NCBI RefSeq assembly: GCF_015351075.1
Contig: NZ_JADKRS010000001.1
Span: forward strand, 558,001 to 622,000
Direction of reading: 5' to 3'
Source: Clavibacter sp. VKM Ac-2873
GTDB lineage: Bacteria; Actinomycetota; Actinomycetes; Actinomycetales; Microbacteriaceae
Length of the DNA: 64,000 nt
The position numbers were made by a program, and so were the translations under genes. Positions 18,421 to 27,333 of this stretch are shown here, one piece after another. Position 1 is the stretch's first letter, and every line of letters begins with the position of its first letter. Below the pieces are notes generated by a model. The model was not told the DNA's origin. It made no database searches and worked only from the letters and a program-made list of their open reading frames with translations.

Positions 18421-19701
18421 TCAGCCGCCGATGCCGATCGGCTGCGTGGTCGGCCGCTGGCCGTCCGTCGCCGGGCGGGCTCCGCGCCGACGGCGGTCGA
18501 GCCCGAAGCTCGCCAGCGCGATGAGGAGCCCGGCGACGCTGAGCCCCACGCCCACGAGCGCGGGCGACGTGTAGCCGAGGCCCGCCGCGACGGTGACCCC
18601 GCCGAGCGCGGCACCGACGGCGTTGCCCGTGTTGAGGGCCGAGTGGTTGAGCGCGGCCGCGATGGACTGCGAGTCGTGCGCCACGTCCATCAGCCGGATC
18701 TGGATCCCGGGCGACAGCGCCGCAGCCGAGCCGCCGATGAGGAACAGGAACGCGAAGAGGCCGACGGGGTTCGACGCGGTGAGCACGAGGCCCACGAGCG
18801 ACGCGATCAGCAGCCCGAAGAGGGAGAGCAGCGCGCTCCGCACGTCGCGATCGGCCCACCATCCGCCCACGAGGTTGCCGACCGTCATGCCGAGGCCGAC
18901 GACCACGAGCGCGAGCGGCACCGACCACTCGGGCAGCCCGGTCACCTCCGTCACCATGGGCGACACGAACGTGTACACGGCGAAGAAGCCGCCGAAGCCG
19001 ATCGCGCCGATGAGGAGGGCGAGCCAGACCTGCAGCCGCGTGAACGCACGGAGCTCGCGCCGGAGCGTCGCCTCCGGGTTCCCGTCCTGCGCCGGCACGG
19101 CCAGGAACACGGCGACGAAGGTGGCGGCGAAGATCGCGGCGACGACGAGGTAGGCGACGCGCCACCCGGCGTTCTGCCCGATCCACGTGACGATGGGCAC
19201 GCCGATGACGTTGGCGATCGTGAGCCCGGCCAGCACGAAGGCGACGCCGCGGGCGCGCTTGCCCTCCCCCATGAGCTGCGCGGCGACCAGCGACGCGATG
19301 CCGAAGTAGGCGCCGTGCGGCAGGCCGGCGACGAAGCGGGCGACGACGACGAGGCCGAAGCTCGGGAGGATCGCGCTGAGGATCGTGCCGAGCGTGAACG
19401 CCAGGAGCAGCCACAGCAGCAGCTTCCGCCGCGGAGCCCGGGCGGACGCGGCCGCGATGGTCGGCGCGCCCACCACGACGCCGAGGGCGTAGGCGCTGAT
19501 CAGCGTGCCGGCCTGCGCGTTGGCGGCCTCCGTCGAGCGCGCGGCCACCTCGGGCAGCAGGTCGGATGCGAGCTGCGGCAGCAGCCCCATGGCGACGAAC
19601 TCGGTGGTGCCGATGGCGAACCCGCCCATCGCGAGGGCGAGCAGGGCGATGCGGACGCGGGCCGGCGACAGCGTCGCCCGCCCGGAGGAGGGGGGATTCA
19701 C
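18421..19701 (-). CDS. MFS transporter, sugar/drug efflux type (AraJ-like)
   Basis: The product is 426 aa with twelve predicted membrane segments. The first segment reads ALAMGGFAIGTTEFVAMGLLP, typical of the AraJ/YdhP efflux branch of DHA1 permeases. RFVAGLPHGAYFGIASLVA and a cytoplasmic Arg-rich loop (APRRKLL) are also family features. Substrate unknown. The start is GTG at 19701 with a TAGGCT hexamer ending 6 nt upstream. It converges on the signalling operon with a 27-nt gap. Confidence 0.9.
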   Translation of the reverse strand: MNPPSSGRATLSPARVRIALLALAMGGFAIGTTEFVAMGLLPQLASDLLPEVAARSTEAANAQAGTLISAYALGVVVGAPTIAAASARAPRRKLLLWLLLAFTLGTILSAILPSFGLVVVARFVAGLPHGAYFGIASLVAAQLMGEGKRARGVAFVLAGLTIANVIGVPIVTWIGQNAGWRVAYLVVAAIFAATFVAVFLAVPAQDGNPEATLRRELRAFTRLQVWLALLIGAIGFGGFFAVYTFVSPMVTEVTGLPEWSVPLALVVVGLGMTVGNLVGGWWADRDVRSALLSLFGLLIASLVGLVLTASNPVGLFAFLFLIGGSAAALSPGIQIRLMDVAHDSQSIAAALNHSALNTGNAVGAALGGVTVAAGLGYTSPALVGVGLSVAGLLIALASFGLDRRRRGARPATDGQRPTTQPIGIGG

Positions 19702-19707
19702 CCGACG

Positions 19708-19713
19708 AGCCTA
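19708..19713 (-). promoter_or_regulatory. -10 hexamer TAGGCT, leaderless geometry (MFS)
   Basis: TAGGCT, then CGTCGG, then the GTG start at 19701 on the minus strand. Confidence 0.5.
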
Positions 19714-19751
19714 CCGGCGGTCGGGATCCGGCGCCCTCGTCGCACGCGCGG

Positions 19752-20069
19752 TCAGGCCCCGGTCCCGCGCGCCTCGATGGCCTGCTCGAGGCGGTCGAGC
19801 TTGCCCGTGAGCTCGCCCTGGTAGCCGGGGCGGATGTCGGCCTTCAGCACGAGCGACACGCGCGTGCCGAAGGGCGCGACGGCCTCGGTGGCACGGCGGA
19901 CGACGTCGAAGACCTCGTCCCAGTCGCCCTCGATCGTGGTGAACATGGAGTCGGTGCGGTTCGGCAGTCCGGATGCGCGGACCACGGCGACCGCGGCGGC
20001 CACGGCGTCGTGCACGGAGGCGTCGGGCGCGTCGCCCCCGCTGGGGGCGACGGAGAAGGCGACGAGCAT
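19752..20069 (-). CDS. Thiamine-binding-type small protein (MTH1187/YkoF family)
   Basis: The product is 105 aa. It matches the MTH1187 (former DUF77) pattern: MLVAFSVAPSG at the start, then an alternating alpha/beta fold with SMFTTIEGDWDEVF and a final VSLVLKADIRPG block. Relatives bind thiamine or its pyrimidine moiety. No TPP riboswitch or thiamine gene is nearby, so a role in thiamine handling is inference from the family only. The ATG at 20069 starts the conserved fold; the frame is open further upstream but without family sequence. Confidence 0.8.
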   Translation of the reverse strand: MLVAFSVAPSGGDAPDASVHDAVAAAVAVVRASGLPNRTDSMFTTIEGDWDEVFDVVRRATEAVAPFGTRVSLVLKADIRPGYQGELTGKLDRLEQAIEARGTGA

Positions 20070-20275
20070 GGGGACCCCCGGGGTTCGACGGCGGCGGTTG
20101 TCCGGGCGGGCGCCCGGCCGGCGACCGGCTGTGCGCCCAGGGTACCGACGGCGGGGCGGGCTGTGGACGGCGGCCGACGTCGGCGCTCCCAGACCGCGAG
20201 ACTCGCCAGGTACTTGAAAGTTCACAGAACGGGCGGGACGCAGCGCCCGCCCGCATCGCACGGAGGAGCAGCGCC

Positions 20276-20956
20276 ATGGACAAGAAGACCAAGATCATCA
20301 TCGGGGTGGCGGGCGGCGTGGTCGTCCTCGTGGGCGCCTTCGCGGCGTTCGGCGGCCCCGTCTACAAGCAGCTCGCGGGCACGCCGGACGCCGCGCCGTC
20401 CCTCGGGGCCACTGCCGCGGCGGGCGGCGCGCTCGGCGACCTGTCCGGCGACTGGAAGGCGGGCGGATCCTCCTACGCCGGCTACCGCGTCGACGAGGTG
20501 CTGAACGGCACGCCCGTGACCGTCAACGGCCGCACGGACGCCGTCACGGGAGACATCACGGTCGCCGGGACCCAGGTCACCAAGGGGACCATGACGGTCG
20601 ACGTGACCCAGATCCACACGGACCAGCCCCCGCGCGACGCGTACTTCCAGAACGAGGCGATGAAGACGGGCGACTTCCCGACCGCGACCTTCACCATGAC
20701 GCAGCCGATCGCGGCCGACGGCGTGGAGGCGGGCGTCCCGGCGACCTACGACGTGACGGGCGACCTCACCCTGCACGGCGTGACCAAGAGCGTGACCGCG
20801 CAGATGCAGGCGAGCTTCACGTCCGAGGGCGGCCAGATCGTGGGCTCCATCCCCATCACGTTCCAGGACTTCGGCGTGCAGGCGCCGAGCCTCGGCTTCG
20901 TGACGGTCGAGGACCACGGCTCGGTCGAGTTCTCGCTCGACGTCGCGAAGGCCTAG
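20276..20956 (+). CDS. YceI family protein with N-terminal membrane anchor
   Basis: The product is 226 aa. An N-terminal hydrophobic segment (IIIGVAGGVVVLVGAFAAFG) should anchor it with the rest outside. The YceI lipocalin-like barrel follows from about residue 60, with DVTQIHTDQPPRDAYFQNEA and the TGDLTLHGVTKSVT block that is diagnostic of the family. YceI proteins bind polyisoprenoids or similar amphiphiles. The ATG at 20276 has a strong GGAGGAG. Its last 4 nt overlap the convergent nnrD stop. Confidence 0.9.
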   Translation: MDKKTKIIIGVAGGVVVLVGAFAAFGGPVYKQLAGTPDAAPSLGATAAAGGALGDLSGDWKAGGSSYAGYRVDEVLNGTPVTVNGRTDAVTGDITVAGTQVTKGTMTVDVTQIHTDQPPRDAYFQNEAMKTGDFPTATFTMTQPIAADGVEAGVPATYDVTGDLTLHGVTKSVTAQMQASFTSEGGQIVGSIPITFQDFGVQAPSLGFVTVEDHGSVEFSLDVAKA

Positions 20957-21846
20957 CCGCCGGATCCCGCGAGCGTCTCCCGCACGGCCCTCGGCATCGC
21001 CTCGGCGACGTCGAGGGCCGTGACCGGTCCGCCGGCGGAGGCGATCGCCCCCGCGCGCCCGTGCAGCCACGCGGCGGCCGCGGCGACCTCGGCGAGGACC
21101 GCGAGGGGATCCGCGGAATCCGCGATCCGCCCGGATGCGCCCGCCACGAGCGCGCCGAGCGCGCCGCCCAGCACGTCCCCCGAGCCCGCCGTCGCGAGCC
21201 ACGGCGTCCCGGCGCGCACCGCGATGCGCGCGGACCCGCCGACCACGAACGTGGTCGCGCCCTTGAGCAGCACGCAGACGCCGAGCTCCCGCGCCGCCCG
21301 CACGGCCCACCCGGCGGCATCCGCCGCGATCTCCTGGGCGGTCGCCTGGATCCCGGCGTCGTCGAGCAGCCGCGACAGCTCGCGGAAGTGCGGCGTGACG
21401 ACGACGGGGCCGGTGGCGCGCCCCACGAGGTCGAGGGCACCCGCGTCGATGACGGCGGGCAGGCCCTGGCCGAGCGCCGCGACGAGCGAGTCGGTCGCGG
21501 CGTCGTCGCGGTGCGCCCGGTCCATGCCGGATCCGACGAGCCATGCCTGCACCCGCCCGTCCGCGGTGACGACCTCGGGGCGGCGGGCGAGCACCGAGGC
21601 GGACGCGCCCGCGGGACCGAGGTAGCGGATCATGCCGACGCCCGTGCGCGCCGCGGCCTCGACGCCGAGGACGGCGGCGCCCGGGTAGCGGTCGGAGCCG
21701 GTGCGGACGCCGAGCACGCCGCGCGTGTACTTGTCGTCGTCGTCCCGCGGGAGGCGGATCGCCCGGCGCGTCCGCTCGGCGTCCTGCCGGATCCAGCCGT
21801 CGGGTGCGTGGTCGTCGGGTGCGTGGTCGTCGCGCGCGTCGCTCAT
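20953..21846 (-). CDS. nnrD: ADP-dependent NAD(P)H-hydrate dehydratase
   Basis: The product is 297 aa with a ribokinase-like fold. It repairs hydrated NAD(P)H. Family motifs are VVTPHFRELSRLL near residue 160 and LLKGATTFVVGG then ATAGSGDVLGGALGALVAG near 205-245, which binds the nucleotide. It stands alone without the fused epimerase domain found in many bacteria. The N-terminus carries a duplicated D-D-H-A-P unit from a 15-bp tandem repeat. The ATG at 21846 has a TATCGT hexamer ending 6 nt upstream. Confidence 0.88.
   Translation of the reverse strand: MSDARDDHAPDDHAPDGWIRQDAERTRRAIRLPRDDDDKYTRGVLGVRTGSDRYPGAAVLGVEAAARTGVGMIRYLGPAGASASVLARRPEVVTADGRVQAWLVGSGMDRAHRDDAATDSLVAALGQGLPAVIDAGALDLVGRATGPVVVTPHFRELSRLLDDAGIQATAQEIAADAAGWAVRAARELGVCVLLKGATTFVVGGSARIAVRAGTPWLATAGSGDVLGGALGALVAGASGRIADSADPLAVLAEVAAAAAWLHGRAGAIASAGGPVTALDVAEAMPRAVRETLAGSGG
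21798..21832. repeat. 15-bp tandem repeat in the nnrD N-terminal coding region
   Basis: Two identical 15-bp units (21798-21812 and 21813-21827) plus 5 bp of a third encode the repeated DDHAP segment. In-frame copy-number change would lengthen or shorten a non-catalytic N-terminus. Confidence 0.75.
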
Positions 21847-21852
21847 GCCCTC

Positions 21853-21858
21853 ACGATA
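21853..21858 (-). promoter_or_regulatory. -10 hexamer TATCGT, leaderless geometry (nnrD)
   Basis: TATCGT, then GAGGGC, then the ATG at 21846 on the minus strand. Confidence 0.45.
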
Positions 21859-21984
21859 GGCGCGCGGGAATGCCGCGGCCGCGCCGGGCCTTGGGACCAT
21901 GAGGCCGCCGACGCCCTCCGCCCGTCCCCGTGCGCCGCGCCTCCCTCGAGGGATCCGCGCCGCCGCCCGCCTGGAAGGATCCCC

Positions 21985-23064
21985 ATGACCACGTCCCCGC
22001 TCTTCGAGCCGATCACCGTCCGCGGCGTCACCGCGCGCAACCGCATCTGGGTCGCGCCGATGTGCCAGTACAGCATCGACGCGCGCGACGGCGTGCCGGG
22101 CGCCTGGCACCTCGCGCACCTCGGCTCGTTCGCCCGCGGCGGCGCGGGCCTCGTGATGGCGGAGGCCACGGGCGTCAGCCCCGAGGCGCGCATCACGCCG
22201 GAGGACACGGGCATCTGGGACGACGCGCAGCGCGACGCGTGGAAGCCGATCGTCGACTTCGTCCACGGGATGGGCGCGGTCGCCGCGATCCAGCTCGCGC
22301 ACGCGGGGCGCAAGGCCTCCACCTACTCGTTCTCGGGCCGCGGCACCATGCCCGCCGAGGAGGGCGGCTGGGAGACGGTGGCCCCGTCGGCCGAGCCCTT
22401 CCCGGGCTACGGCGCACCCGTCGCGCTCGATGCCGACGGGATCCGCAAGGTCGTCGACGACTTCGCCGCCGCCGCCCGCCGCGCGGTCGACGCGGGCTTC
22501 GACGTGCTCGAGATCCACGCCGCGCACGGGTACCTCATGCACCAGTTCCTCTCGCCGCTCAGCAACCACCGCGACGACGAGTTCGGCGGCAGCCTCGAGA
22601 ACCGGGCGCGCATCCTGCTCCAGGTGATCGACGCGGTGCGCGCCGAGGTGCCCGATGCGCCGCTCCTGGTCCGCTTCTCCGCCACCGACTGGGCGGGCGA
22701 CGCCGGCTGGGACGAGCAGCAGACGGCGACGGTCGTCGGCTGGGCCGCCGAGCACGGCGCCGACTTCTTCGACATCTCCACGGGCGGCAACACCACGGGC
22801 GTCACGATCCCCGTCGCGCCCGGCTACCAGGTGCCCTTCGCCGAGTACGTGAAGGAGCACGCGAAGGTCGCGCTCAACGCCGTCGGCCTCATCACCGAGC
22901 CCGCGCAGGCCGAGGCGGTCGTCGCCGAGGGCCGCGCGGACGCCGTGATGCTCGGCCGCGAGATGCTGCGCGACCCGCACTTCGCGCTCCGGGCCGCGCA
23001 CGAGCTGGGCGTCGAGATCGACTACTGGCCCAAGCAGTACGACCGCGCGCGCTGGGCCGCCTGA
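21985..23064 (+). CDS. NADH:flavin oxidoreductase, old yellow enzyme family (YqjM-like)
   Basis: The product is 359 aa with an FMN-binding TIM barrel. VAPMCQYSID near residue 25 carries the Cys typical of the YqjM class. IQLAHAGRKAS near 105, the substrate-binding His pair in EIHAAHGYLMHQFLSPLSNHR near 180 and the C-terminal FMN-phosphate site (GREMLRDPHFALRAA) follow. It reduces activated C=C bonds with NAD(P)H; the natural substrate is unknown. The ATG at 21985 has GGAAGGAT upstream. It diverges from nnrD. Confidence 0.93.
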   Translation: MTTSPLFEPITVRGVTARNRIWVAPMCQYSIDARDGVPGAWHLAHLGSFARGGAGLVMAEATGVSPEARITPEDTGIWDDAQRDAWKPIVDFVHGMGAVAAIQLAHAGRKASTYSFSGRGTMPAEEGGWETVAPSAEPFPGYGAPVALDADGIRKVVDDFAAAARRAVDAGFDVLEIHAAHGYLMHQFLSPLSNHRDDEFGGSLENRARILLQVIDAVRAEVPDAPLLVRFSATDWAGDAGWDEQQTATVVGWAAEHGADFFDISTGGNTTGVTIPVAPGYQVPFAEYVKEHAKVALNAVGLITEPAQAEAVVAEGRADAVMLGREMLRDPHFALRAAHELGVEIDYWPKQYDRARWAA

Positions 23065-23082
23065 CCCTCCGATCCCGACGAT

Positions 23083-23117
23083 GACGGCCCGGCACCCCCG
23101 AGGGGCGCCGGGCCGTC
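23083..23117. terminator. Bidirectional terminator between OYE and CNNM-like genes
   Basis: An 11-bp perfect inverted repeat (GACGGCCCGGC / GCCGGGCCGTC) with a 13-nt loop sits in the 69-nt convergent gap. Confidence 0.7.
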
Positions 23118-23133
23118 GTCACGCGCCCGCGGG

Positions 23134-24177
23134 TCAGACGCGTCGGGTGGCGTCCTGCACCTCGCCGACGAGCTCCTCGATGATGTCCTCGAGGAACAGG
23201 ACGCCCGTCGTCTCGCCGGCCTCGGTGAAGGCGCGCGCGAGGTGGGCGCCCGAGCGGCGCATCATGGCGAGGGCGTCCTCGAGCTCCGTGCCCTCGAAGA
23301 CCGACACGAGCTGGCGGATGCGCTTGGCCGGCACGGGACGCACGAACTCGTCGGCCTCGTCGAGGTCGATGACGTCCTTGAGGTGGAGGTAGCCCGACGG
23401 CTCCCCCGCCTCGTCCACGATCACGTACCGCGAGAACCCGTGGCGGGCGACGGCGCGCTCGACCTCGGAAGGGCTCGCGGTCTCGGGCAGGCTGACCAGG
23501 GCGCCCAGCGGGATCGCGATGTCCTGCACCTTCTTGCCCGTGAACTCGAATGCGGCGGTGAGCGCGCCCGTCCGGTCCTCCAACAGCCCCTCGCGCGTCG
23601 ACTGGTCGACGATGCCCTGCACCTCGTCGAGCGTGAACGCGCTCGCGGCCTCGTCCTTCGGCTCGACCCTGGCCACGCGGAGCACCGCGTTGGAGATCGC
23701 GTTGAGGGCCACGATGAGCGGCTTCACCACGCGGGCGATCCCGACGAGCGGCGGCGCGAGCAGCAGGGCCGCGCGGTCCGGCACGGAGAACGAGATGTTC
23801 TTCGGGACCATCTCGCCGAGCACCACGTGCAGGAACGACACGATGAGCAGCGCGATCACGAACGCGATGGTGGAGATCGCCTCCTCGGGCAGCCCCGTGG
23901 CGCCCAGCGGGATCTCCAGCAGGTGGTGGATCGCCGGCTCGGAGACGTTGAGGATCAGCAGCGAGCACACGGTGATGCCGAGCTGCGTGGTCGCGAGCAT
24001 GAGCGTCGCGTGCTCCATCGCGAAGAGGGTGATGCGCGCGGCGCGGCTGCCCTCCTCCGCGCGGGGCTCGATCTGCGAGCGCTTCGCGGAGATGACCGCG
24101 AACTCGGCGCCGACGAAGAAGGCGTTGACGGCGAGCAGCACGACGAGCGCGATGATCCCCCCGGCGTACTCACCCAC
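23134..24177 (-). CDS. CNNM/CorC-type (hemolysin family) membrane protein, second copy
   Basis: The product is 347 aa: a DUF21/CNNM membrane domain with about four hydrophobic segments (residues ~1-165), then a pair of CBS domains (residues ~205-325; [39 protein letters not shown]). It lacks the C-terminal CorC_HlyC domain present in the upstream paralogue. Relatives export Mg2+ or other divalent ions. The start is GTG at 24177, overlapping the upstream gene by 8 nt, so the paralogues are likely to be made together. Confidence 0.9.
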   Translation of the reverse strand: MGEYAGGIIALVVLLAVNAFFVGAEFAVISAKRSQIEPRAEEGSRAARITLFAMEHATLMLATTQLGITVCSLLILNVSEPAIHHLLEIPLGATGLPEEAISTIAFVIALLIVSFLHVVLGEMVPKNISFSVPDRAALLLAPPLVGIARVVKPLIVALNAISNAVLRVARVEPKDEAASAFTLDEVQGIVDQSTREGLLEDRTGALTAAFEFTGKKVQDIAIPLGALVSLPETASPSEVERAVARHGFSRYVIVDEAGEPSGYLHLKDVIDLDEADEFVRPVPAKRIRQLVSVFEGTELEDALAMMRRSGAHLARAFTEAGETTGVLFLEDIIEELVGEVQDATRRV

Positions 24178-25600
24178 GGGACGGCTCCTTCCTCATGGCG
24201 GCGCGTTCCGCGTCCGCCTGTCGTCCGGCCTCGCGGTCGGCCTGCCGCTCGGCCTGCCGGTCCGCCTGGCGTTCGGCGCGCGAGGTGCCCACCGCGGTGG
24301 CGACGGGCACGGGGACGGGCGTGAAGCGGATCCGGTCGATGCGCCGGCCGTCGAGCCGCTCGACCCGCAGCGTGCCCGTCTCGAGCTCGAGCTCGTCGCC
24401 CACCACGGGCAGACGTCCGAGCTCGCTCATGACGAAGCCCGCCGCGGTCTCGTACGGGCCGTCGTCGGGGATCCGGAGCCCGGTGCGCTCGAGGAGCTCG
24501 TCGGGTCGGAGCATGCCGGGGAAGGTCAGCGAGTCGCGCGAGCGGACGACGCCGGCGCGCGTGCGGTCGTGCTCGTCGGCGAGCTCGCCGACCAGCTCCT
24601 CGACCAGGTCCTCGAGCGTCGCGACCCCTGCGGTGCCGCCGTACTCGTCCACGACGACGGCCATCTGGAACCCGCGGCCGCGCAGCTCGCCGAGGAGGTC
24701 GTCGAGCTTCATGGTCTCGGGCACGCGGATCGCCTCGGACTGCAGCGCGGTCACCGGAACGAGGGCGCGCTTCTCACGCGGCACGGCCACGGCCTGCTTC
24801 ACGTGCACGAGGCCGATGACGTCGTCGACGCCGTCGTCCGTCACGGGGAAGCGGGAGTACCCGGTGGTCATGGCCAGCTCGATCACGGTCTGAGCGCTGT
24901 CGGTGCGCTCGACCGACTTCACGCGCAGCCGCGGCGTCATGACGTCGGACGCCGTCAGGTCGGCGAAGCGCAGCGTGCGGCTGAGGAGCATCGCCGTGTC
25001 GTCCTCGAGGAGGCCGGCGAGCGCGGAGCGGCGGACGAGCGAGGAGAGCTCCTCCGCGCTCCGGGCGCCGGACAGCTCCTCCTTGGGCTCGATGCCGACG
25101 AGCCGGAGGATGCCGTTCGCGCTGTTGTTGAGCAGCAGCACGGCGGGCTTGAACACCGTGGTGAACAGGGTCTGGAAGGGGATGACGAGCTTGGCCGTCT
25201 CGCGCGGCAGGGCGAGGGCGAAGTTCTTCGGCACGAGCTCGCCGACGATCATCGACAGCAGCGTCGCGACGACCAGCGCCACGACGGTGGACACCGGGGA
25301 GACGAGCCCCTCATCCAGGCCGGCGGACGTCAGCGGACCGGCGAGCAGGAGGCTGAGCGCGGGCTCCATGGTGTACCCGGTGAGCAGCGTCGTCAGGGTG
25401 ATGCCGAGCTGGGCGCTGGAGAGGTGGGTCGAGGTGATGCGGAGCGCCCGGATGGGCGGACCGAGCCGCTTCTCGCCGCGCTCCTGGCGCTTCTCGAGGT
25501 CGGAGCGGTCGAGGTTGACGAGCGCGAACTCGCTGGCCACGAAGAGGCCGGTGCCGAATGTCAGGACGAGACCCGCGGCGAGGAGGAGCCATTCATGCAC
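24170..25600 (-). CDS. CNNM/CorC-type (hemolysin family) membrane protein, first copy
   Basis: The product is 476 aa: DUF21 membrane domain (~1-190), two CBS domains (~215-335; [40 protein letters not shown]), a CorC_HlyC domain (~350-430), then an Arg/Gln/Asp/Ala-rich tail made of degenerate AERQADR repeats. Divalent-metal efflux is inferred from the family. The start is GTG at 25600 with no Shine-Dalgarno; a 32-codon upstream ORF ends across it as GTGCATGA, which could supply ribosomes by coupling. Confidence 0.9.
   Translation of the reverse strand: MHEWLLLAAGLVLTFGTGLFVASEFALVNLDRSDLEKRQERGEKRLGPPIRALRITSTHLSSAQLGITLTTLLTGYTMEPALSLLLAGPLTSAGLDEGLVSPVSTVVALVVATLLSMIVGELVPKNFALALPRETAKLVIPFQTLFTTVFKPAVLLLNNSANGILRLVGIEPKEELSGARSAEELSSLVRRSALAGLLEDDTAMLLSRTLRFADLTASDVMTPRLRVKSVERTDSAQTVIELAMTTGYSRFPVTDDGVDDVIGLVHVKQAVAVPREKRALVPVTALQSEAIRVPETMKLDDLLGELRGRGFQMAVVVDEYGGTAGVATLEDLVEELVGELADEHDRTRAGVVRSRDSLTFPGMLRPDELLERTGLRIPDDGPYETAAGFVMSELGRLPVVGDELELETGTLRVERLDGRRIDRIRFTPVPVPVATAVGTSRAERQADRQAERQADREAGRQADAERAAMRKEPSRG
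24190..24297. repeat. Degenerate 12-bp repeats encoding the AERQADR tail
   Basis: The minus-strand coding sequence for the last ~35 residues of the first CNNM-like protein reads as diverged copies of a four-codon unit (AERQ / ADRQ / AERQ / ADRE / AGRQ / ADAE). The tail is predicted to be charged and helical or disordered. Confidence 0.6.
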
Positions 25601-25691
25601 GGGGGCGGCTCCCGGGAGACCGGCGCACGGCCGGCCTCAGTCGGAGGGGCGCGCGCGGCGGGGGTCTATGAGCAGGAGGAGGGTCGTCCAT
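25593..25691 (-). CDS. Possible 32-codon upstream ORF before the CNNM-like gene
   Basis: An ATG at 25691 lies 9 nt after a TATGCT hexamer (25701-25706). The Pro/Arg-rich frame ends in TGA overlapping the GTG start of the next gene. Codon composition is not decisive. It is listed because the downstream start has no Shine-Dalgarno of its own. Confidence 0.2.
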   Translation of the reverse strand: MDDPPPAHRPPPRAPLRLRPAVRRSPGSRPRA

Positions 25692-25700
25692 CGTCCGTCG

Positions 25701-25706
25701 AGCATA
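25701..25706 (-). promoter_or_regulatory. -10 hexamer TATGCT upstream of the CNNM-like pair
   Basis: It lies between guaB1 and the CNNM-like pair, about 100 nt from the GTG at 25600, and is the only TANNNT box I see there. Confidence 0.4.
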
Positions 25707-25713
25707 CCGGGGC

Positions 25714-27153
25714 TCACCAGCCGACCGGCAGGGGCTTGCCCTCCTCGTAGCCGGCCGCGGACTGGATCCCGACCGCGGCGCGCTCGGCGAACTCGGCCCT
25801 CGTGCGCGCCCCGGCGTAGGTGAACGCGCTGCGGACGCCGGACGTGATCGTGTCGAGCAGGTCCTCGAGCCCGGGGCGGAGCGGGTCGATCCGGATGCGG
25901 CTGGTGGAGATCCCCTCCGCGAACAGGGTGCGCCGCGCGAGCTCGAAGGCCTCGCGCCGGCCGAACCGCTCCTGCACGGCGCGCGTGGACGCCATGCCCC
26001 AGCTCTCCTTGGCGAGCCCGCCGTCGTCGTCGACGAGCAGGCGGCCGGGCGACTCGACGGTGCCCGCGAACCAGGATCCGATCATCACGCTCGCGGCGCC
26101 CGCGGCGAGGGCGAGGGCGACGTCGCGCGGATACCGCACTCCCCCGTCCGCCCAGACGAGGGCGCCGGCGGCGCGGGCCGCCTCTGCCGTGTCGAGCACG
26201 GCGGAGAACTGGGGCCGCCCGACGGCGGTCATCATGCGCGTGGTGCACATGGCACCGGGGCCGACGCCCACCTTGACGATGTCGGCGCCCGCCGCGACGA
26301 GGTCGCGCGCGCCCGCCGCGGTCACGACGTTGCCGGCGACGAGCGGCACGCGCGGGGCGAGGGCGCGCACGTCGCGGATCGCGCGGAGCATCGCCTCCTG
26401 GTGGCCGTGGGCCGTGTCGAGGACGAGCACGTCGACCCCGGCGGCCAGCAGCGCGCGGGCGCGCCCGACCGGATCGCCGGTGACGCCGACCGCGGCGCCC
26501 ACCGCGAGGCGCCCGTGCCCGTCGAGCGCGGGGGCGTACACGGTGGACCGCAGCGCGCTGCGGCGGCTGAGCGTCCCGACCAGACGCCCGTGCGCGAGCA
26601 CGGGCGCGAAGTCGATCCCGGCGGCGTGCATCAGGTCGAAGGCCGCGCGGCCCGTGGGGACGTCGTCCGCGTCGAGGGAGGCGAGCGCGCCGTGCGGGAG
26701 GTCGCCGAGCAGTGTTCCGTCGGGGACGCCGGCGAGCTGGGTGCCCTCCAGGCAGCCGACCATCTCCCCGTCCGCGTCGCGCAGCACGATGCCGTGGCCG
26801 GCGATGGGCGGCAGCAGCTCGCGCGCCTGGCCCGCGGTCGCGTCGGGCGGCAGCTCGAGCGGCGAGTCGTAGGCGACGGGCTGCTCCTTGACCCGGTGGA
26901 TCGCGGCGTCCAGCTCCTGCGGGCGGAGGTCCTGCGGCAGGATCCCGATGCCCCCGCGTCGCGCGAGGACGGCGCCGAGCCGCGGGCCGGTGACGGATCC
27001 CATGTTGCTCGCGACGACCGGGATGGTGCACGGGGTGCCGTCGCCCGGGGCGAGGTCGACGTCCATCCGGCTCGCGACGTCGGACCGGCCGGGGCTCAGG
27101 AACACGTCCGAGTAGGTCAGGTCGTGGGCGGGAGCCTCTCCGGTGAACCTCAT
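25714..27153 (-). CDS. guaB1: GuaB1 family IMP dehydrogenase-related protein (probable GMP reductase)
   Basis: The product is 479 aa. An IMPDH-type TIM barrel is interrupted by a CBS pair (about residues 95-205, starting near LPPIAGHGIVLRD). The catalytic Cys loop is GPGAMCTTRMMTA near residue 305, and VVASNMGSVTG near 50 and GSWFAGTVESPG near 365 bind nucleotide. As I recall, a characterised mycobacterial GuaB1 reduces GMP to IMP, so purine salvage is more likely than GMP synthesis. The ATG at 27153 has TAGCGT ending 6 nt upstream. It diverges from kgd. Confidence 0.88.
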   Translation of the reverse strand: MRFTGEAPAHDLTYSDVFLSPGRSDVASRMDVDLAPGDGTPCTIPVVASNMGSVTGPRLGAVLARRGGIGILPQDLRPQELDAAIHRVKEQPVAYDSPLELPPDATAGQARELLPPIAGHGIVLRDADGEMVGCLEGTQLAGVPDGTLLGDLPHGALASLDADDVPTGRAAFDLMHAAGIDFAPVLAHGRLVGTLSRRSALRSTVYAPALDGHGRLAVGAAVGVTGDPVGRARALLAAGVDVLVLDTAHGHQEAMLRAIRDVRALAPRVPLVAGNVVTAAGARDLVAAGADIVKVGVGPGAMCTTRMMTAVGRPQFSAVLDTAEAARAAGALVWADGGVRYPRDVALALAAGAASVMIGSWFAGTVESPGRLLVDDDGGLAKESWGMASTRAVQERFGRREAFELARRTLFAEGISTSRIRIDPLRPGLEDLLDTITSGVRSAFTYAGARTRAEFAERAAVGIQSAAGYEEGKPLPVGW

Positions 27154-27159
27154 CCCCCG

Positions 27160-27165
27160 ACGCTA
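27160..27165 (-). promoter_or_regulatory. -10 hexamer TAGCGT, leaderless geometry (guaB1)
   Basis: TAGCGT, then CGGGGG, then the ATG at 27153 on the minus strand. Confidence 0.45.
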
Positions 27166-27250
27166 TCCCCGAGGTCCGGCCCCGCGCCAGGGCGGCGGCC
27201 CGGCTCCGCTCCCGACGCGCCGCTCCCGACGGCCCGACCGGGGGAAGGTT

Positions 27251-27256
27251 TAGGCT
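27251..27256 (+). promoter_or_regulatory. -10 hexamer TAGGCT upstream of kgd
   Basis: It stands 8 nt before an in-frame GTG at 27265 and 77 nt before the GTG at 27334. The choice of kgd start depends on which transcript form is used. Confidence 0.4.
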
Positions 27257-27333
27257 GGGTGATCGTGGACGCGCGGCACGCGAACGGGCCGCGCGAGGCA
27301 GACGACCAACAGCAAGAGAGCGGGCGATCAACT

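Noticed and set aside
20220-20230. GTTC-N3-GAAC dyad upstream of yceI, SOS-box-like at first sight
   Set aside because: Actinobacterial LexA sites read GAAC-N4-GTTC. Both half-site order and spacing are wrong here.
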